NCBI GenBank assembly: GCA_003611805.1
Contig: RAYM01000010.1
Span: 124,001-188,000 of the forward strand
DNA length: 64,000 nt
Source: a bacterium 1xD42-87
GTDB lineage: Bacteria; Bacillota; Clostridia; Lachnospirales; Lachnospiraceae
Reading direction: 5' to 3'
The notes under the pieces are model-generated. The model made no database searches. It had not been told where the DNA came from and saw only the letters and a program-made list of their open reading frames with translations. A program made the position numbers and the translations under genes. Below are positions 1 to 8,792 of the stretch, piece by piece; position 1 is the stretch's first letter; each line of letters begins with the position of its first letter.

Positions 1-39
1 GGGGAAGTCTGATTTCTCCATCGCCTTCGAGCGACATTT

Positions 40-813
40 TTACAGTCTCACGTCCACAGGATGATAGCCGTAAGATGCCTGTGTCTGCAGGACTTCAGCG
101 TCGGGAGTATCAGAGACGTTTTCCGTCTGATTTTCATCGTCTTTGTCAGACACATTCTTCTCATCCTTTTCTTTGTTCTCTGCGCGGCTATCCGCATTTT
201 CCTTCTCAGAAGCGCTCCTGAGTTCTTCGACTGTCTCTGCCAGAGAGGCGAGCTGGTCGGAGGTGGCTTTCTGCGCCGCTTCTCTCGCGTCTGCAAGCTC
301 GGCTTCCTTCAGCCCTGTGCTGCCACCTCTGCTGGAATCTAACGCAATTTCAGATTCCAGAACATTTGCCCTACCTTCCATTTTTTGAGCTGTACTTCCT
401 TGTACGCTCGCCTGCTTCATGGAGACATCCGCGGAAACCATAGCGGTCATGCTGCTTGTAGACATACTGGCATTCGGATTTTCATTCTGGGTCTTCTGCT
501 TCTGGGTACCCATCAGATCATCGAAGGAGGATTTTTCCTTTTTCTTTTCCCTCTCTTCCCGCTTTACGTCAATCTGATGCTGGCGGAGCTGGATCTGCAG
601 TTCGCTGATCTGTTTTTGGATTTCCTGCCGCTTTTTCATTTTCGTGTCCGCAGGCATCTCCTGATTGGAAGAAACTTCTTTTAAATCATTTTGCAGTTTT
701 TCAATCTGCTGCTGCAGGTTTTTGCTCTCCGCATCCATCTGCCCACTTTTGCCTGCTGTCATTCCCGCTGTGTTCTGGGACGCGCCCGCGCCGCCTATTC
801 CGTTTATGTTCAT
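40..813 (-). CDS. FlxA-like coiled-coil protein
   Basis: The product is 257 residues. Residues of about 25-95 form a charged Gln/Lys/Glu-rich coiled coil of the kind found in FlxA-like proteins. A low-complexity Ser/Ala/Met stretch follows, then an acidic Glu/Asp/Lys tail. There is no signal peptide or membrane segment. The start at 813 is chosen because AAAGGAG sits 5-6 bases upstream; an upstream in-frame ATG at 897 lacks such a site. FlxA of enteric bacteria is flagellar-regulon associated but its role is poorly known, and no flagellar gene lies in this window. The family call rests on the coiled-coil region only; the tail is unassigned. Confidence 0.7.
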   Translation of the reverse strand: MNINGIGGAGASQNTAGMTAGKSGQMDAESKNLQQQIEKLQNDLKEVSSNQEMPADTKMKKRQEIQKQISELQIQLRQHQIDVKREEREKKKEKSSFDDLMGTQKQKTQNENPNASMSTSSMTAMVSADVSMKQASVQGSTAQKMEGRANVLESEIALDSSRGGSTGLKEAELADAREAAQKATSDQLASLAETVEELRSASEKENADSRAENKEKDEKNVSDKDDENQTENVSDTPDAEVLQTQASYGYHPVDVRL

Positions 814-1145
814 AAATGCTCCTTTCCCGCGCACGTTCCACTCATAGATGTTGTCAAAATTACAGAAGATGTCATTTCGTCGGGTGCGCGCAGACATAAA
901 ATTCGTATGTCATCTTCTTCTCTGTCCTTTATTTCGTCGCGGCAGCAAGGTTTATCAAGAGGTCATGTTGTGGAAGAACTTTAAATCGTTGTGAAGGTAT
1001 AGGCGATGTATTTTTAAACCATGGCTCCTGTTTTTTGTTTGTATTCCACTTTCTCTCTTGGACGGAAATTTCAGGTTGCAATTAAGAAAATTGGAATTGT
1101 AGCCTAACTGTTGTACTTTGTAACAGATTTTACCCGTCAGCCGTG
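814..1145. other. intergenic stretch, no gene seen
   Basis: This 332-base gap separates two minus-strand genes. I see no supported coding sequence and no convincing terminator; one weak CTGTT/AACAG repeat lies near 1110-1128. It should hold the promoter of the FlxA-like gene, but I could not pick a clear -35/-10 pair. Confidence 0.5.
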
Positions 1146-2141
1146 TTATATCTCACCCTCCCGTGTGGTCCCGCCGCTTACATAGGTGACGGGCAGGCAG
1201 ACGAGCGGCGGTTTGGCGGATATATTTTCCTGTAAGAGCAGATTGACGCACATTTCGGCAATTTCCGGCACGGGCTGCACAATGGTGGAGCAGACATGTT
1301 CTGCCCCCGGAAAAACCCGAATGCCGTCAAAGCCGATCACCTGTACGTCCTCCGGGACGCGCAGATTTAACTGGCGGAGCGTCTTTATAATGAGATAAGC
1401 CAGTCTGTCCGTCACACAAAAAATCCCGTCAAAAGAGAGTCTGCCGTCATGTATATGCTCGGAAAGAAACCGCGTGAACTCCTCAAAAGGTTCCCCGTCA
1501 TTCAGTATTTTCATTTTATAGGAAAGTCCCCTTGAGAGACAGCCGTTTTCAAAACCGGCTTTGCGCTTGTTAGGCTCATTGTCCAGCGAGGAGCCTATGC
1601 GGAGAAATGCGACGTTGGTGCAGCCAAGGTCTGCCAGCTTCTCCGCGGCAAGCTGGCCACCGGCAAAATTATCGCTCGCCACACAGGGGATTTTGGAGCC
1701 CATGGAGCGGTCGATCGCGACAAAAGGGGTATTTTCCTCAATCTGCAGATTTGGATTGTAGGTCAGCCCGATGATGCCGTCCACTTTATTCTGCTGCGCC
1801 ATGGTGATATATTCCTGTTCCTGGTCGGAGTTGACAGTGCAGCATAACAGCATACGGTATCTGCGTTTCAGGAGCGAGAGATTGATATGGTAAGCGAGGG
1901 AGGCGAAAAAAGGATCCTCCGTGTTGGGAAGCAGAAGGGCGACAGTATAGGTCTTGTTAGCCTTCAAACCCTGCGCGTAGCTGTTGACCTGGTAATTTAA
2001 TTTTTTGATTGCCTCTTCCACGCGGAGCCTGTAAGATTCCCCGACGGGAATGCCGTTTACCACTTTGGAAACAGTTCCCAGCGCAACGCCGGCTTCTCTT
2101 GCCACATCTTTCATAGTAGGAACGGAATGTTCTGATTTCAT
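1146..2141 (-). CDS. LacI-family regulator of the fructan/sucrose locus
   Basis: This 331-residue protein has full LacI/GalR length. The N-terminal helix-turn-helix is at about residues 9-55 (TMKDVAREAGVALGTVSKVV), followed by a hinge and a periplasmic-binding-protein-like effector domain (VDGIIGL, FVAIDRS, VIGFDGI). An AGAGG ribosome site precedes the start. It is divergent from the ABC/GH32/fructokinase operon across a 393-base gap holding two promoters and TGAAA/TTTCA repeats, which is the usual arrangement for a local repressor released by the imported sugar or its phosphate. The effector is inferred to be sucrose, fructose or a fructo-oligosaccharide and is not shown by the sequence. Confidence 0.92.
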   Translation of the reverse strand: MKSEHSVPTMKDVAREAGVALGTVSKVVNGIPVGESYRLRVEEAIKKLNYQVNSYAQGLKANKTYTVALLLPNTEDPFFASLAYHINLSLLKRRYRMLLCCTVNSDQEQEYITMAQQNKVDGIIGLTYNPNLQIEENTPFVAIDRSMGSKIPCVASDNFAGGQLAAEKLADLGCTNVAFLRIGSSLDNEPNKRKAGFENGCLSRGLSYKMKILNDGEPFEEFTRFLSEHIHDGRLSFDGIFCVTDRLAYLIIKTLRQLNLRVPEDVQVIGFDGIRVFPGAEHVCSTIVQPVPEIAEMCVNLLLQENISAKPPLVCLPVTYVSGGTTREGEI

Positions 2142-2171
2142 AACAGCCTCTTTTCTGTTTCATGCGTATAT

Positions 2172-2183
2172 ATGAAACTTCAT
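2172..2183. promoter_or_regulatory. LacI-type operator in the lacI-family gene leader
   Basis: A perfect inverted repeat, ATGAA-AC-TTCAT, lies 31 bases upstream of the regulator start and downstream of its promoter. It is consistent with autoregulation by roadblock. A further TGAAAT half-site follows at 2183-2188. Confidence 0.55.
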
Positions 2184-2270
2184 GAAATGTACTTGATAAA
2201 CAGGCAGCCGGACAGGGAATAAACGAAAAAATCCGGTTGCAACAGCAGGAAATTCACTTGATATATTGTT

Positions 2271-2299
2271 ATTATAAAGGAAAAAAACAGGCATGTAAA
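2271..2299 (-). promoter_or_regulatory. predicted promoter of the LacI-family gene
   Basis: Read on the minus strand this is TTTACA, 17 bases, TATAAT (-35 at 2299-2294, -10 at 2276-2271). It gives a leader of about 120 bases that contains the 2172-2183 palindrome. Confidence 0.65.
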
Positions 2300-2307
2300 G
2301 TCCAGAA

Positions 2308-2337
2308 TGAAACTATATATGAAACGTTATATGAAAT
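2308..2337. promoter_or_regulatory. three TGAAAC/T half-sites at 12-base spacing
   Basis: TGAAAC at 2308, TGAAAC at 2320 and TGAAAT at 2332 are spaced exactly 12 bases apart. They sit between the two divergent promoters, just upstream of the regulator -35. They are likely binding half-sites for the LacI-family protein or another regulator. Confidence 0.5.
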
Positions 2338-2427
2338 TATGATGTATAAAACGCACAAATTTGCATAATTAAATTCGTATAAAATAACAAAATATATAAA
2401 TAATCACAAGAAAGCCGAAGAAAAACG

Positions 2428-2456
2428 TTGACTGATTTCTAAAATGGTGGTAGCAT
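2428..2456 (+). promoter_or_regulatory. predicted promoter of the fructan/sucrose operon
   Basis: TTGACT (2428-2433), a 17-base spacer and TAGCAT (2451-2456) form a good vegetative promoter that would start transcription near 2463, directly at the operator at 2469. Confidence 0.7.
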
Positions 2457-2468
2457 ACGGATAAGAAA

Positions 2469-2483
2469 TGAAATAACGTTTCA
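2469..2483. promoter_or_regulatory. LacI-type operator at the operon start site
   Basis: TGAAA-TAACG-TTTCA is an inverted repeat with perfect 5-base arms around an AACGTT core, as in LacI/GalR and cre-like operators. It begins 13 bases past the -10 element, where a bound repressor would block early transcription. CcpA-type catabolite control through the same site is possible. Confidence 0.6.
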
Positions 2484-2534
2484 CGTAGCAGGGACGATAT
2501 ATTACCAACTGCATGGAGAGGGAGGAGATTAAAC

Positions 2535-3479
2535 ATGAGCAGAAATAAGTCGGCAGCGGCAAAACCGGCGGTAATGTCGGGAGGGAAACCTCTCGGAAGG
2601 CGCATCAAGGATAACTGGCAGTTATATCTGATGCTTTTGGTTCCCGTAGTTTTGACAATTATCTATAAGTACATACCCATGTACGGCATACAGATTGCCT
2701 TTCGGGATTATAAGGCGAGTAAAGGGTTCATGGGGAGTGAGTGGGTCGGACTTGAGTGGTTCCTTCGGTTTTTCAGTGCGCCGACCTTTTGGCGGATGAT
2801 GAAAAACACCATATTGTTAAGTTTATACAGCTTGCTCTGGGGTTTTCCAATACCGATTATTTTGGCTCTGATGATGAACCAGATGCGGTTCCACCGTTTT
2901 AAAAGGATCACCCAGACGGTACTCTACGCACCGCACTTTATTTCCACAATGGTCATCTGCGGTATGATCCGAATCTTCTTAAGTCCCTCGGGCGGCCTGA
3001 TTAACCTGATTGCGGGAACGTCCATAGATTTTCTGACAGAGTCCTCCGCATTCCGTACGATCTACATCGCGTCGGGAATATGGCAGGACGCGGGATGGGG
3101 TATTATCGTTTACATGGCAACGTTAGCAAATGTAGATACGTCGCTCTATGAGGCGGCGAAGGTGGACGGCGCATCCTTGTTCCAGCGGATCATCCATATC
3201 GACATACCGGAGTTAGCGCCTATTATGGTTCTGAATCTGATTATGAGCGTGGGCGGTCTGATGAATGTAGGTTTTGAAAAGGTATGGCTCCTGCAGACAG
3301 ATTTGAACAAAGCGGCGAGTGACGTCATAGCGGTTTACGTTTATCAACAAGGTATCGAGCGCGCCAAGTACAGTTATTCCACGGCGGTGGGATTGTTTAA
3401 CACGGTAATCAACATTATTTTGTTGATCGCGGTGAATAAGGCGGCAAAACGGATATCGGAAGACACGAGTTTCATATAG
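2535..3479 (+). CDS. sugar ABC transporter permease (LplB type)
   Basis: This 314-residue integral membrane protein has about six transmembrane helices and a binding-protein-dependent transport domain. The cytoplasmic EAA loop is clear (EAAKVDGASLFQRIIHIDIP, about residues 205-225) and docks to the ATPase. The long hydrophilic N-terminus and the YKYIPMYGIQIAF segment are typical of LplB-type CUT1 permeases for oligosaccharides. A GGGAGGAG ribosome site precedes the start. It is the first gene of the fructan/sucrose operon and pairs with the next permease. No ATPase gene is in the operon, so a shared MsmK-like ATPase must be encoded elsewhere. Confidence 0.93.
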   Translation: MSRNKSAAAKPAVMSGGKPLGRRIKDNWQLYLMLLVPVVLTIIYKYIPMYGIQIAFRDYKASKGFMGSEWVGLEWFLRFFSAPTFWRMMKNTILLSLYSLLWGFPIPIILALMMNQMRFHRFKRITQTVLYAPHFISTMVICGMIRIFLSPSGGLINLIAGTSIDFLTESSAFRTIYIASGIWQDAGWGIIVYMATLANVDTSLYEAAKVDGASLFQRIIHIDIPELAPIMVLNLIMSVGGLMNVGFEKVWLLQTDLNKAASDVIAVYVYQQGIERAKYSYSTAVGLFNTVINIILLIAVNKAAKRISEDTSFI

Positions 3480-3489
3480 GAGGTGCAGC

Positions 3490-4398
3490 ATGGGAAAAAA
3501 TACAAAATCGGGAAAGCTGACAGGACTTTCCGAAAAGAGCAGCGATATCATTCTGGTGATTCTCTGTACCATTATTCTGTTGATTGTAGCTTATCCGCTC
3601 TATTATGTGCTGATTGCCTCCGTGTCCAACCCCTACGATGTGTATGCGGGAAAGACATTTCTTCTGCCGAGTCAGTTTACATTGGACGGGTACAAATCGG
3701 TGTTTGCCGACCCCGGCATTCTGCTTGGACTTTTTAACAGTTTTAAGTATACGATTATCGGCACGGTGTTCTCTGTGGTCATGCTTTATCTGGCGGCATA
3801 TCCCTTAAGCGTGAAAGATCTGCCGGGACGGAAATTTTTCAGTATCTTTTTTATCATTACCATGTATTTTGGCGGCGGTATGGTTCCCACTTATCTCGTT
3901 GTGAAGGAGACAGGGCTGATTAACAGCATGTGGGCGCTCTTCCTTCCGGGCGGTGTTGCCGTCGGCAACCTGATCATTGTGAGGAATTTCTTTGAGAACA
4001 GTATACCGAAAGAGATGATTGAGGCAGCCAATATAGACGGCGCGTCCAAATGGACGACATTCATTAAGATTGTAGTGCCCTTAAGCCGTTCCATTATGGC
4101 GGTTATGGTGGTATTCAGTATGGTGGCATACTGGAACGACTGGTTTACTTCCATGATTTATCTGCCGTCACCGAATAAAGCGCCCCTGCCGCTTGTGCTG
4201 AGAAACATATTAATTAAGAGCTCTGCCAGCGCCAGCCAGGCGAGCACCATATCAGGCGGGTTTGCGGAACTGAACAAGATGACGGAGATGATCAAGTTTT
4301 CATCCATTATTATCGCAGCGCTGCCTATGCTGATTATTTATCCGTTTGTACAGAAGTATTTTGAAAAAGGGTTTATGGCAGGTGCAGTGAAGGGCTGA
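3490..4398 (+). CDS. sugar ABC transporter permease (YtcP/AraQ type)
   Basis: This 302-residue partner permease has about six transmembrane helices and the EAA loop EAANIDGASKWTTFIKIVVP at about residues 178-197. The C-terminal FMAGAVKG is the usual end of this family. Its AGGAGG ribosome site overlaps the stop of the preceding permease, 10 bases away, so the two are tightly coupled. The pair forms the membrane channel of a CUT1 importer. The substrate is inferred from the downstream GH32 and fructokinase genes as sucrose or a short fructan. Confidence 0.93.
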   Translation: MGKNTKSGKLTGLSEKSSDIILVILCTIILLIVAYPLYYVLIASVSNPYDVYAGKTFLLPSQFTLDGYKSVFADPGILLGLFNSFKYTIIGTVFSVVMLYLAAYPLSVKDLPGRKFFSIFFIITMYFGGGMVPTYLVVKETGLINSMWALFLPGGVAVGNLIIVRNFFENSIPKEMIEAANIDGASKWTTFIKIVVPLSRSIMAVMVVFSMVAYWNDWFTSMIYLPSPNKAPLPLVLRNILIKSSASASQASTISGGFAELNKMTEMIKFSSIIIAALPMLIIYPFVQKYFEKGFMAGAVKG

Positions 4399-4482
4399 CG
4401 GCAAAAGGAGATAACTGAAATAGTAAGTCTGATGGTTTGAGGCTTTAATCAGCAATTTGAGGTTCTGACATGGAGGATGCAT

Positions 4483-6171
4483 ATGTTGAAAAAGAATAGA
4501 AGATTTTATATGAAAAAAAGAATCCTGACCTGTGTGCTTACAGCGGGAATAGCCCTGTCAGTGACGGCGTGCGGAAACCAGAACTACGGTCACCATGAAA
4601 AGGGTGTGGCAAATCCGGATACATCCCAGACGCAGTTTGCCATTATGGGCGCCCAGAGCGCATTGAGTCCGGGATATGACGATAACGTGGTATTAAACCA
4701 GCTTCAGCAGGAAGCGGGAATCAGTATCGACTGGATTACCATGAAGGAATCTTTGGCGGAGCAGGTAAATATCCGTATTGCGGGCGGCGAGCTGCCGGAC
4801 GCATTCATGGGGGTGGGATTCAGCAACTATGATATTTCGCGCTACGGGGACGACGGAACGTTTATTGACCTGACGCCTTATCTGACGGAAGAGTATATGC
4901 CGAACTTGAGCAAAATCCTTGATGAAAACCCGGATATCCGCAGCGCGATCACCATGGATGACGGCTATATATATGGTCTTCCGGCGGGAGAACGCATGGG
5001 GACGGCAGGAATCGGTGCGCCGGAAGATTACAGTATTTACTCCGTCCCGCAGTTTTCCATGATCAATAAGGCGTGGCTGGATGATCTGGGGCTTCCCGTG
5101 CCCACCACATTGGATGAACTTCATGCGGCGTTAAAAGCATTCAAAGATAATGATATGAGCGCGAAGTATTATGGAAATGCGCCGGGCAGCACGATCCCCA
5201 TGAGCACGGGCTTCGACCAGTGGTGCTGGGGGCAGAATATTTTCTATGCGGGTTTCGGGTTTACGAACTGGCCTAATGACGTCTGCAACGATCTTGTCTT
5301 AAAAGACGACGGAACGGTAGAATTTATGTGCGTCACGGATCAGTACCGGCAGGCGGTCAGCTATTTCCATGACTGGTATGCCGAGGGGCTGATGGATGTG
5401 GAGATGTTCAGCCAGACGGACACGCAGTTGATTTCCAAGTGCTCGCAGGGCTATGTGGGTGTGTCTACCTGGTGGTACATTGAAGAGTTGATGGGCGATT
5501 ACGCGAAGGATTATGTATTCCTGCCGATTCTCGACGGACCGGACGGTACGCACAATGTAACAATCCGCACAGGCGGCGGTATTAACAGCGGGCAGCTCAA
5601 TATTACGAAGGCTTGCAAAAGTCCGGCAAATCTTCTAAAATTTTATGACAGGTGGTATGATCCTGAAATCGTGATGCAGATGCAGTATGGTCCGATTGGC
5701 ACTTATTTTACAGGGCAGGACGAAAACGGCGTATGGCTGAGTATTTCTGATGAGGAGAGTCAGGAAAAGTACGGAAAAAGTTCCGGCGAGTTAAAAGGCG
5801 AGTGCGAAGTGGCAGGACCCAAACTGATTCTCAGCGATTACTATCGGACGACCTTTAAGATGGAGGATCGCGCTATTGAGCGGCTGACGGACTTGTATGA
5901 TTTCTGGATGCCCTATGTGGACGATACCGCGACTTATCCTGTGGACTGTGTGTTCGCGGGAAGAGAGCTGGATGATATCGACTGGTATAAGGGGAATTTT
6001 GAGAGTGCGGTTTCCGAGCAGGAAGGATTGTGGATCAAAAACGGCGGTCCCACGGATGAGGAGTGGAACGCTTATATTGAACATTTGACGAAGAAGTGCG
6101 GTATGGAGAAACTGTTGAACGTATATCAGAACGCGTATGACCGTTATTCCGGCAAAACCCCCGCAGAATAA
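4483..6171 (+). CDS. extracellular sugar-binding lipoprotein
   Basis: The product is 562 residues, the long type of solute-binding protein that partners LplB/YtcP permeases. The N-terminus has a basic stretch, a hydrophobic core and the lipobox SVTAC followed by GNQ, so it should be lipidated and anchored outside the membrane. GGAGG at 4472-4476 is 6 bases from the ATG at 4483; in-frame ATGs at 4477 and 4510 are alternatives. It captures the oligosaccharide for the two permeases just upstream. An 84-base gap separates it from the second permease, with no terminator seen. Confidence 0.9.
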   Translation: MLKKNRRFYMKKRILTCVLTAGIALSVTACGNQNYGHHEKGVANPDTSQTQFAIMGAQSALSPGYDDNVVLNQLQQEAGISIDWITMKESLAEQVNIRIAGGELPDAFMGVGFSNYDISRYGDDGTFIDLTPYLTEEYMPNLSKILDENPDIRSAITMDDGYIYGLPAGERMGTAGIGAPEDYSIYSVPQFSMINKAWLDDLGLPVPTTLDELHAALKAFKDNDMSAKYYGNAPGSTIPMSTGFDQWCWGQNIFYAGFGFTNWPNDVCNDLVLKDDGTVEFMCVTDQYRQAVSYFHDWYAEGLMDVEMFSQTDTQLISKCSQGYVGVSTWWYIEELMGDYAKDYVFLPILDGPDGTHNVTIRTGGGINSGQLNITKACKSPANLLKFYDRWYDPEIVMQMQYGPIGTYFTGQDENGVWLSISDEESQEKYGKSSGELKGECEVAGPKLILSDYYRTTFKMEDRAIERLTDLYDFWMPYVDDTATYPVDCVFAGRELDDIDWYKGNFESAVSEQEGLWIKNGGPTDEEWNAYIEHLTKKCGMEKLLNVYQNAYDRYSGKTPAE

Positions 6172-6254
6172 TATCCGTAGACACAAGCGGAAAACAAAGA
6201 GTGGGAAATGACCGATGGGTAAGATTGTGAAAAGAATGGACATGGAGGTATTTT

Positions 6255-7739
6255 ATGATAAGCCAGACGTTGCGTGACGCCAGAAAATATGAAGAGACAA
6301 TGGAGAAAAAAATCGGCAGCGAGAATCGACCGGGATTTCATTTGGCGGCAAGAGTGGGATGGATGAACGATCCCAACGGGTTCTCCTATTACAAAGGGAA
6401 ATATCATCTCTTTTATCAGTACAATCCCTACGATTCCCACTGGGGACCGATGCACTGGGGTCATGCGGTGAGCAAGGACCTGCTGCACTGGGAGTACCTT
6501 CCGGCGGCACTTGCGCCGGACGCGGACTTTGACAGGGACGGCTGCTTTTCTGGCAGCGCGGCAGTTCTGCCGGACGGTCGGCAGCTGTTGATTTACACGG
6601 GTGTAATCAGGGAGACGCAGCCGGACGGCAGTATGCGCGACGTGCAGACACAATGCCTTGCGGTGGGCGACGGTGTGGATTATGAAAAGTACGCGGGCAA
6701 CCCGGTGCTTACAAAGGAAGATCTGCCGGATAACGGGAGCAAGTTTGACTTCCGCGACCCCAAGATCTGGAAGACGGCTGATGGCGCTTACCGTTGTGTC
6801 GTTGGAAACTGCACGCCGGAGAGGGACGGACAGATTCTCCTCTTCAGCAGCGAGGATGGATTTAGGTGGAAGTATGAAAAAATACTGGCGGCGAACAATA
6901 AACGTTACGGTATGATGTGGGAATGCCCCGATTTCTTTGAGCTGGACGGCAAGGCGGTGCTGCTCACCAGTCCCATGGATATGCTGCCGCAAGGCTTTGA
7001 GTATCACAACGGAAACGGTACCTTATGTCTGATCGGCTCCTACGATAAAGACAGCGATACCTTTACGGAGGAATATAATCAGGCGACAGATTACGGGATT
7101 GATTTTTACGCGACACAGACTTTGCTTACGCCGGACGGCAGGAGAGTGATGATCGGGTGGATGCAGAACTGGGATACCTGTAATCTCCATGCGCCCGATC
7201 AGCCGTGGTTTGGGCAGATGAGCCTGCCGAGAGAATTGTCGATACGTGACGGCAGACTGTATCAGAATCCTGTGCGCGAGCTGGAAAATCTGCGCGGAGA
7301 AGAGGTGCGGCATGAAAATGTGACTTTCCACGATGTGATAAAGCTTGCCGGGGTGGAAGGCAGGACAGTGGATATGGAACTGACGCTGCGCCCTGCGGAT
7401 GCGGAAAATATTTACCACAAGTTTGCGGTGCGGTTTGCGCAGAACGATACGTACCATACTTCCGTCAGCTTCAGACCGTACGAATCCATTGTCAAGATAG
7501 ACAGAAAATTTTCGGGTTCAAGGCGTGCCATTATTCATCAGCGGCGTTGCCAAGTGCGCAACAAAGATGGTAATATAAAGATGCGTATCATATTGGACAG
7601 ATTCAGTGTGGAAGTGTTTGTGAACGACGGAGAGTATGTGTTGAGCGCAACTTTATACACCGATCTTGCGGCGGACGGTATTTCTTTCTTTGCGGACGGG
7701 GATGTGACGATGGACGTCGTGAAGTACGCATTAAACTAA
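6255..7739 (+). CDS. GH32 beta-fructofuranosidase / sucrose-6-phosphate hydrolase-like
   Basis: This 494-residue GH32 enzyme hydrolyses beta-fructosyl bonds in sucrose, sucrose phosphate or fructo-oligosaccharides. All three catalytic motifs are present: WMNDPNG at residues 36-42 (nucleophile D39), RDP at 167-169 (transition-state Asp) and ECPD at 223-226 (acid/base E223). The five-bladed propeller is followed by a C-terminal beta-sandwich from about residue 340. There is no signal peptide, so it acts in the cytoplasm on imported sugar. A GGAGG site precedes the start. Fructose released here would be used by the fructokinase 17 bases downstream. With ABC rather than PTS import, unphosphorylated substrate is more likely. 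Confidence 0.95.
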   Translation: MISQTLRDARKYEETMEKKIGSENRPGFHLAARVGWMNDPNGFSYYKGKYHLFYQYNPYDSHWGPMHWGHAVSKDLLHWEYLPAALAPDADFDRDGCFSGSAAVLPDGRQLLIYTGVIRETQPDGSMRDVQTQCLAVGDGVDYEKYAGNPVLTKEDLPDNGSKFDFRDPKIWKTADGAYRCVVGNCTPERDGQILLFSSEDGFRWKYEKILAANNKRYGMMWECPDFFELDGKAVLLTSPMDMLPQGFEYHNGNGTLCLIGSYDKDSDTFTEEYNQATDYGIDFYATQTLLTPDGRRVMIGWMQNWDTCNLHAPDQPWFGQMSLPRELSIRDGRLYQNPVRELENLRGEEVRHENVTFHDVIKLAGVEGRTVDMELTLRPADAENIYHKFAVRFAQNDTYHTSVSFRPYESIVKIDRKFSGSRRAIIHQRRCQVRNKDGNIKMRIILDRFSVEVFVNDGEYVLSATLYTDLAADGISFFADGDVTMDVVKYALN

Positions 7740-7756
7740 ATGGGAGGGAACGGTGA

Positions 7757-8722
7757 ATGAAGAAATACGACGTGACTGCACTTGGAGAACTGTTGATTGA
7801 CTTTACGGAAAACGGTACCAGCGGACAGGGGAATCCGATTTACGAGGCGAATCCCGGCGGTGCGCCGTGCAATGTGCTCGCCATGTTGGCAAAACTGGAA
7901 AGAAAGACTGCGTTTATCGGCAAAGTGGGACAGGATATTTTCGGGAACCGTCTGAAAGAGATTGTGGCGGCGGCAGGAATTGACGTTTCCAATCTGGTGA
8001 CGGACAAAGACGTCAGGACAACGTTGGCATTTGTGGAGACATTTCCGGACGGTGACAGAGACTTTTCCTTTTACAGAAATCCCGGCGCGGATATGATGCT
8101 TCGGGAGGACGAAGTAAATGAGGATATCCTGCGGGATACGAAGATATTTCATTTTGGCACCCTGTCCTTGACCCACGAGGAAGTCAGGCGGGCGACGAAG
8201 AAGGCAGTGGAAACGGCAAAAGCAGCTGGGGCGGTTATTTCCTTTGATCCGAATCTGAGGGAACCTTTATGGGATTCTTTGGAGGAGGCGAAAGAGCAGA
8301 CGGCTTACGGGCTTTCCAAATGCGATTTCCTGAAAATTTCCGACAATGAGATTCGATGGTTTACCGGGGAGGAAGACTTCGATGCCGGTATCTGTAAGCT
8401 GCGCGGACAGTATGACATTCCACTGATTGTACTGTCTATGGGAAAAGACGGGAGCCGAGCTTATTATAAGGATTTACGGGTGGAGGTCGCGCCGTTTTTG
8501 CAGGAAAATACGATAGAGACCACAGGGGCGGGGGACACGTTCGGCGCCTGTTGTCTGCATTATGTATTGCAGTGTGGTCTGGACGGATTTGATGAGGACA
8601 GCCTGCGGGAGATGCTGGTCTTCGCCAATGCGGCGGCGTCCATTATCACGACCCGCAAGGGAGCGCTCCGGGTGATGCCGACTATGAATGAGGTACAGGA
8701 GTTAATAAAGAAATTTAAATAA
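7757..8722 (+). CDS. fructokinase, PfkB/ribokinase family
   Basis: This 321-residue kinase phosphorylates fructose, giving fructose-6-phosphate. The N-terminal GG motif is in NPGGAPCNVLAMLAKL and the C-terminal ATP/catalytic motif is TTGAGDTFG with the catalytic Asp. Length and the early sugar-binding segment (LGELLIDF) match bacterial fructokinases, though PfkB members acting on other sugars look similar. GGGAGGG precedes the start, 17 bases after GH32, so the two are cotranscribed. It is the last gene of the operon and is followed by a strong hairpin. Confidence 0.92.
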   Translation: MKKYDVTALGELLIDFTENGTSGQGNPIYEANPGGAPCNVLAMLAKLERKTAFIGKVGQDIFGNRLKEIVAAAGIDVSNLVTDKDVRTTLAFVETFPDGDRDFSFYRNPGADMMLREDEVNEDILRDTKIFHFGTLSLTHEEVRRATKKAVETAKAAGAVISFDPNLREPLWDSLEEAKEQTAYGLSKCDFLKISDNEIRWFTGEEDFDAGICKLRGQYDIPLIVLSMGKDGSRAYYKDLRVEVAPFLQENTIETTGAGDTFGACCLHYVLQCGLDGFDEDSLREMLVFANAAASIITTRKGALRVMPTMNEVQELIKKFK

Positions 8723-8737
8723 GTTTCCTCACTCTTT

Positions 8738-8792
8738 AAAAGGCGGATGGTGTTGTGCAAGGTTTTAACGGATACAGCACTATTCGCCTTTT
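8738..8792. terminator. bidirectional intrinsic terminator
   Basis: A 20-base stem (8738-8757 with 8773-8792, four G-U pairs) starts with AAAAGGCG and ends with CGCCTTTT, followed by TATTG. It ends the fructan operon on the plus strand. On the minus strand it overlaps the last codons of the convergent kinase gene. Confidence 0.8.

Noticed and set aside
1..37. Minus-strand ATG at 35-37 opening a frame that runs off the window start (MSLEGDGEIRLP).
   Set aside because: Only 12 codons are visible and the ribosome site is weak; it may be the next gene but cannot be supported.
6144..7007. Long minus-strand open frame opposite the GH32 gene.
   Set aside because: It is antisense to catalytic motifs of GH32, Arg/His-rich and lacks any family pattern; a shadow frame.
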